A stretch of DNA of 33,993 nucleotides from Chara braunii (Eukaryota; Streptophyta; Charophyceae; Charales; Characeae). This document shows, in pieces, positions 28,990 to 33,993 of the stretch. The stretch covers positions 1,709,065-1,743,057 of the forward strand of contig BFEA01000187.1 in the NCBI GenBank assembly GCA_003427395.1, written 5' to 3'. Each line of letters opens with the position of its first letter. Position 1 is the stretch's first letter. Both the position numbers and the translations under genes were made by a program. The notes under the pieces are model-generated. The model was not told the origin of the DNA and ran no database searches. It was given only the letters and a program-made list of their open reading frames with translations.

Positions 28990-30055
28990 GGCGTGTGACA
29001 CCCTGGCAAGGACGTGTGCTTAACTCTTAACTCTAAATACCAACCAAGTGCCCATTTCGCCTTCTGTCGATTTGCCAACACATGCCTTACTTCTTTTATT
29101 GTTTCAAACCTTGCTTCCCCTTTTCATCTCCAACCTTCTTTGTTGCAGTTCCATCTCAACTCCATCTGACTCCTGCTCATACTTGTTCCCCTTTCACTGA
29201 CATAAATCTCGTGTGACACAGAAATACCTTCTATTTTTGATTTGTTTTTCAATTTAATTCATCCCTTATACCTCACTTTTTCCTCCCACCCTTTCGCAAC
29301 ATCTGTTGCCATTCGTGTCCACCTCCTTATCATCCATTCTTTCGTCGTTCCAATATCTTCCCTTTACGATGCTTATTCTTCGAGTTGGACGAGTGCATCA
29401 TCTTCCCCTGTTGATATCCCCAGTGAACCCACCACTCGTTCATTGCTTCTTTCATCAACGATTAACAACACAAACTTCTCACTTCTCTAGCGATGCATAG
29501 CTCTCCTCCAAAAATATTTTCGGCTATTGCGAGAAACGTTGAAGCTTTGCCTTACAACAAACAATAAGAAACTATACAAGCGTCACAACAAGTTTTTTTT
29601 CTGGGCAAGACGACACCATAATCTCTTTCTCTCAAAAAAAAAAAAAAACATACACACACACAAACACGTGCACTAAGAAGAAGAAGGAGAAGAAGAAGGA
29701 GAAAAAAAAGAAGTTGATGAAGAAGAAGAACAACAACAAGAACAAGATTTACTGTGGAAGATGGTATGCATCGTTGAGTGGCCTTGGGGGAGGGTCCGCG
29801 TCTTGAATGGGGGAGTGTCAGCGTGGTTTCGCGAGGGCATTGGAATCGCAAAGCCAACGCAAAATCGCACGAGCGGTTGTTTCAAAAGCCCTTGAATCTC
29901 GGTCGTCGATCACGAAAATCGAAGGGCGCAAATTCAGGCGCTTTATGAACAACACCTTAGTCCTCTTTGGACCAAAAAACAATCCAGTGGGGCCTAGCGG
30001 CAGTGCAAACCCCTCGGGGGGGCCGCCATGACTCCAAAAATGATCCGCTCAGACG
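28990..30055. other. Intergenic, low-complexity patches
   Basis: C/T-rich sequence at 29040-29480 gives a plus frame of about 80 codons (29242-29490) with no recognisable domain. A poly(A) run lies at about 29634-29649, and GAA/GAAGAAG low complexity at 29675-29745. Confidence 0.5.
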
Positions 30056-30480
30056 TTTTTTTTTTTTTTATGCATCTTTATTGCCCAGGACCCCGCACTG
30101 GACACTCGCCAGACCGGTCGACCGGACGGCATATTTCTGCGGCGGTCCCACACCCTGCTAGGAGCACTGAACCTCACAGTCGTATCATGCAGGATTTTTC
30201 TTGAGTGTGAAAAGAACCAGTCACCACTCCGACTGTGCGCGCCGACTATACCTCTCACGACACCCCACAACAGGTCGGGGTACCGTGCGGTACAACTTAC
30301 CTCTACCCAAAGGGCTGTCACCACCCTTAGGTAGGTGTATCCCTGCTGAGCTACCAGCCGACATGCGAAGGCTTTTACATGCCTTTGTAGAGGTAGGTCG
30401 GCCAAGAGCGTTTGCTTGATCGTCGCATCATAGGAATGAGGTACACACAGTAAGACACATACGACTGACCCGTTAGTCAA
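30056..30480 (-). mobile_element. Poly(A)-tailed retroposon candidate
   Basis: On the minus strand a GC-balanced block of about 410 bp ends with AATAAA (30082-30077) followed shortly by a 14-base A run (30069-30056), as in a retroposed transcript. TAGCTCAGCAGG at 30353-30342 fits a pol III A box, but no B box is seen in the expected place, so the SINE reading is weak. A minus frame stays open for about 143 codons across the block, ending in the tail. I do not recognise its product, and it could be a processed pseudogene or chance. No target-site duplication was found. Confidence 0.45.
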
Positions 30481-30489
30481 GTCATGTTC

Positions 30490-31205
30490 AGGATGTGATT
30501 TTCCTATCCTGGACTTCTAGTTATTGAGGTTGAACTTTTTAAAAGGTTGTCTAGTTCCGCTTCTGCATATAAAAAAATATATTATTCTTCTAACCATAGC
30601 GATCAAAGTATCAATCAAAGTATCTCACTACTAAGGACATTCTATTCTACTTAACAAGTTATGATTTATCTGAACATTAGATAGTATAGAGGTTACATAG
30701 GACAAATAATGAATATGGAGGTATTACCGTCGAGAACCCTTCCCACTTTCACAAGTTTTGTGTGTCCGAGACTCTTTAACAGATCAGGTCCAGTTCAATC
30801 CAAAATCACGCATAAAACAGACCTGCACAAAATAATGCAAAAACAGTTCACATGCCATGCACTAACGACGTCTGCCATCAACCATTGACCTTGTCCCTCA
30901 TTGCCCAAACCATGTATGACAGTTCTGTCTTTCCTGAGACGTAAGCCCAACCCCCTCACATTTCTTCAAAGGACCATTGAGAGTGATTAGGACTATTCAG
31001 GCAATGTTCACAGGTGACAATTTTATTGACCACAGGGTTTGACTTTAGATGTGGGTATCAAGTCATGGGGGAAAAGTTGAATCGGTAACAACCGACAGGA
31101 AATTGGGTCCTTTTTGTAGAACCACTCCTTCAATTGCAGTAGATCAAACAACGACCAACACACACACATGTCAACAGAGATTGAATACCCCCATTCGTTT
31201 CCCAA
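30490..31205. other. AT-rich intergenic, no gene recognised
   Basis: No ORF or clear repeat. Confidence 0.5.
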
Positions 31206-31207
31206 TC

Positions 31208-31640
31208 ATTGATATCTAAGGGTCAAACCCTTAGATATGGGTTGTGAGCTCTGGGATAGACATTCCATGTCTAACTTTTAACCCTATTCTTATTGGGATA
31301 GACATCCGTTTGTCACTTTCTCCTTTCCCTCAAGGAGTTTTTATACCTGTGTCCTAAGCCGTCTCAAGGAAAATCATATTTCTTGTACTTTTAGTCCTTT
31401 CATTTTCTCTCTTGGGGATAAGCACACCCGTTGGTGCTTATGTGGTTGAGATTGAACTTTTCTACCATCGTAGCTTTCCTTTTGAAAGTCATGAATGGAT
31501 ACGGACCACGTGGTGATTCTTATTCTACTTGTATCTTTTCCCGTGGTTCTAACTGCTTTCTTCATTCCGCTTCTAGATACGTGAAGTCTCGCTCCAACAG
31601 GAGCATTGTGCTTTTCCTTTCTCTTTTATTGTCCTGACAT
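31208..31640 (+). repeat. Series of small inverted repeats
   Basis: Closely spaced stems in non-coding sequence: ATATCTAAGGGT/ACCCTTAGATAT (31212-31238), TAGACAT/ATGTCTA (31257-31273), GACA..TGTC near 31300, AAGCACAC.GTTGGTGCTT near 31419-31440, ACCACGTGGT (31504-31513) and GCTCC/GGAGC (31591-31604). The first is a perfect 12-bp stem with a three-base loop. Confidence 0.6.
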
Positions 31641-31649
31641 ACATAAGCA

Positions 31650-32870
31650 GTAGATCGATTCACACATGAATCTTTTGCTAGTTAATCAATTCCAGACAAT
31701 TTGTTAATCAAGCAGACAGTCGAATAATACGCACAAGAATATTCGACCACCTTTCTAATTCCAACCAATACCAATGCAAATGATTAGTAAGAAACATCTC
31801 ACAAGATTTGTTCCAAGTAGTCGGGTAACTTGCACAGGAGTATCCTTCGACTGACTTCAAACAAATAGTCGAGAGACTCCTACCGAAGCATCCCACTACT
31901 TTAGTCATTATGTAGAAAATCTGGATTTTAATCCCCCTCCCAAACGTTAGTAATGGTCTGAGTGAATAATAGGCGACCCACACAAGAGCCCCCTACTAAC
32001 ACGTGACCAATGCACGGTTCACTTTCACGAGTGCAACAGGACGATCCTTACAAGGGCATCCTATTGCTCTCCCGAGGATGACCGATCTGAGACTTGGTTA
32101 GCTGGGATAGAAAACCAGTGTTTAGGATATTCCTACAGGAATACCCTGCTTTATAGGTCAATACATAATCAAGCAAGTAATAAGCTGACCCTAACAAGGG
32201 CCCCTCTACTACTTCTTTGGGTAATGAGTAGTCCTTTTTCCAATTAAGTAATATGATGACTCCTACAGAAACCTTCCTACTACCCGTTTGGTGATCGGAC
32301 TGTCTGAGGGTAAGTAAAATGTTAGCAAAAGAGCAGCAATGTGATTTCTTACTTCTTGTAAGTCGTTAGTAAGTCTCAGATTCGAGCGTGTGAATAGGAT
32401 GACCCTCACATGAGCCCCCTACTACATCTTGAATAAAAGCAAGGACTGGACCTTTCTGAGCCGTTAGTTGAGAAGGAAAGTTAATATACCTGAATCCCCC
32501 ACCCCTTTAGTTTAATATTGGATGAACAATTTGTTAGTAAGTAATCAAATCATTAGACATACTTAGGCAAATAGCAGGGTCACTCGTACATGAGTATCCT
32601 ACCTTTGCTCAATCTCCCGCACTTCTTATTTTCTCTGAGTTAGTTAGACGAATACCAAACAAATACTAGGAAAACTCACACATGAGCTTCCTATTACTCA
32701 TCTGATTTATAAGAGATCGATAAAGCAACCTTTTATCGAGTTGTTTCAGCCAAGCGGCGTGATGACTCCCACAAGAGTTTTCACCCCTCTTGCCATATGC
32801 CTTTGTTCCAGCATCACTAGTCGGTTAGTCTAGGCGGGCGGCGGAATAGATTACACATAACCATTCCCCC
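31650..32870 (+). repeat. Old degenerate tandem array, units about 60-90 bp
   Basis: About a dozen diverged units share GACTC, a two-to-three-base spacer, ACA(A/T)GAG, then CCCCTACTAC or similar. Examples: ACCCACACAAGAGCCCCCTA (31977), ACCCTCACATGAGCCCCCTA (32402), ACTCCTACAGAAACCTTCCT (32264), CACTCGTACATGAGTATCCT (32580), AACTCACACATGAGCTTCCT (32673) and ACTCCCACAAGAGTTTTCAC (32764). The GACTC/GAGT halves form a short hairpin in many units. No ORF. Confidence 0.6.
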
Positions 32871-33099
32871 ACCTTCCACCTTCAAGCAGTCCCCTAGTTA
32901 AACCAACACTCCCCACGCCCCTAGAAACTGCCGAGGTACCGGTAGGCCGGAATCAGCCTTTTTTGGCTGCGTGATCGGTTGTTTGCGAGCTATCGTGGCC
33001 TAGCCCGATTTATCATTTGAGATGTGGGACCCGGTGGCCCGCCAGCGTTCGGAAGCCAGTCGTCGCAGGCCGATGTCTGAGTTCTTCCATAGGACATCG

Positions 33100-33360
33100 A
33101 TGTAGCCGCCCCGACTGTAGTTGCTAATTTTTTTATTTTCAGGAAATGCACCATATTTTAGATTTTTGCCCGCTTAGGCGATTTTATTTCGTTTTTTTCT
33201 GGGTGAGGACGGCACCCGGCTGAGCGTGTCCGGGGGAGGTCGCCCGGGCAAACTGGGTGGGCCGAAAAACAACGGAGAATTTTTTTTTTAATTTTATTGA
33301 AGGCGGGGTCTTTCCGCGCTCGACGAGACGACCCTGAAGCTGCAATAAAATTTCGGGTTT
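33100..33360. repeat. Mosaic element-like block
   Basis: T-rich stretches alternate with GC-rich modules (GAGGTCGCCCGGGCAAACTG), like the blocks at 1-1417 and 20.2-21.2 kb. A degraded core-like GACCCTGAAGCTGCAATAAA lies at about 33331. Confidence 0.4.
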
Positions 33361-33387
33361 GGGGGGGGCGGTGGGGTTCTATGTTAC

Positions 33388-33475
33388 CGCGCGTTCATTG
33401 AACGCGCGTTCCACGTTCAATTTATGAACGCAGTGAACGCGCGTTCACTGAACGCGCCTGAACGCGATTGACGCG
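33388..33475. repeat. Cluster of GAACGCG palindromes
   Basis: CAGTGAACGCGCGTTCACTG (33431-33450) is a perfect 20-bp palindrome. CGCGCGTTCA and TGAACGCGCG face each other around one base at 33388-33408. GAACGCG occurs repeatedly on both strands within about 90 bp. Confidence 0.85.
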
Positions 33476-33637
33476 TTTGCGCAGGGGGGCTGTCGCGGGT
33501 GGGGAGGTGCCTGTGAGGCTACGGGAGTGTCGGCGGTGATTGGGAGCCTTTGGGCGAGGTCGTCGGCGGCTAGACAAAAAACAAAAAAAAAAGTACTCCT
33601 TTTTTTTCAAGGGGGTCGGGGAAACTCCCTAACATAG

Positions 33638-33665
33638 CTCAGACAGCCCATGCAGGCTGTCTGAG
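33638..33665. repeat. 11-bp stem hairpin
   Basis: CTCAGACAGCC (33638-33648) pairs perfectly with GGCTGTCTGAG (33655-33665) around CATGCA. It could be a transcriptional or small structural hairpin; nothing nearby assigns a role. Confidence 0.7.
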
Positions 33666-33765
33666 GGGTCCTCGCAGCTATATGGCTCAGACCCTCCCAC
33701 CCAAATCGAAGCAGGCAGCCAGTATGAAGAAGAGCACGAGCTGGCCGAATATATGCTCAGGATCT

Positions 33766-33815
33766 AAGTTCAGGTCTGTGTTTCAACAGTTATGGGTTGC
33801 TTACGTAGGTAGGCC
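33766..33815. repeat. tRNA-like fragment
   Basis: CTAAGTTCAGGTCTGTGTTT and CAGTTATGGGTTGC resemble the tRNA-like pieces at 12286-12420. The window then ends in T-rich low complexity. Confidence 0.35.
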
Positions 33816-33993
33816 GTGTTGGTTTCTGTTTTTCTTTTTTCTTGTTTTCTTTTTTCTCGTTTTTCTTGCTTTTCTTAGGAATACGTGCAGTGGCCCTACG
33901 GGCCTCTACTCAGCACATGCACAAAAGACATGTTCTGCAGAAGATTCATTCTTTTATTCTGTTTTTTTTTTCTTGTTTTTTTTTTTTTTTTTT

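Overview
The window is eukaryotic nuclear DNA, gene-poor and packed with repeats and decayed transposons. The only intact gene is an intronless cytosolic ribosomal protein L3 (uL3/RPL3, 3581-4753, + strand). Its protein follows the plant-lineage version of the family (N-terminal [11 protein letters not shown], and the [19 protein letters not shown] block). Together with a plant-type hAT remnant, a GIY-YIG Penelope-like element, long (GA)n/(CT)n runs and many mosaic MITEs, this suggests a green-lineage organism with a bloated genome. A streptophyte alga such as Chara is my best guess; the organism call is inference.

Layout. 1-1425: AT-rich repeat blocks with homopolymers and GC-rich modules, including a 184-bp segment that recurs exactly on both sides of a single N (an assembly seam). 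1426-1782: a small TIR element. 1791-2477: nothing recognised. 2478-2882: a SINE-like retroposon. 2879-3060 and 5080-5272: two copies of one MITE bracketing RPL3. 4754-5580: 3' flank and a polypyrimidine tract. 5852-6126: a minisatellite whose units carry fused splice-site-like motifs. 6680-9310: fold-back repeats, microsatellites and tandem duplications, including a 46-bp near-perfect hairpin. 9800-11750: no clear gene, but two sets of duplicated hairpins that differ by apparently compensatory changes. 12180-13640: tRNA-like fragments, short tandem duplications and a dispersed repeat. 13640-16608 (- strand): a broken Penelope-like retroelement with a gag-like zinc-knuckle/coiled-coil ORF, then GIY-YIG, then the start of the RT region, which matches the permuted (N-terminal GIY-YIG) layout. 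16612-18850: nothing recognised except a (CT)n run. 18851-19560: tandem arrays. 20200-22200: more mosaic elements, including a 733-bp non-autonomous hAT element with a perfect 8-bp target-site duplication. 23050-23570: TTTCTG arrays. 24780-26649 (- strand): an internally deleted, stop-containing hAT transposase pseudogene with its dimerisation domain preserved. 30056-30480: a poly(A)-tailed retroposon candidate. 31210-32870: a run of small hairpins passing into an old degenerate tandem array. 33388-33665: palindromes.

Functional reading. Only RPL3 looks like a working host gene. The rest is best read as layers of DNA transposons, retroposons and tandem repeats. The most unusual signals are the roughly 40-bp core shared by about ten mosaic elements in both orientations, the permuted Penelope-like element with a gag-like ORF, the covarying hairpins at 9.8-11.7 kb, and the hairpin array at 31-33 kb.
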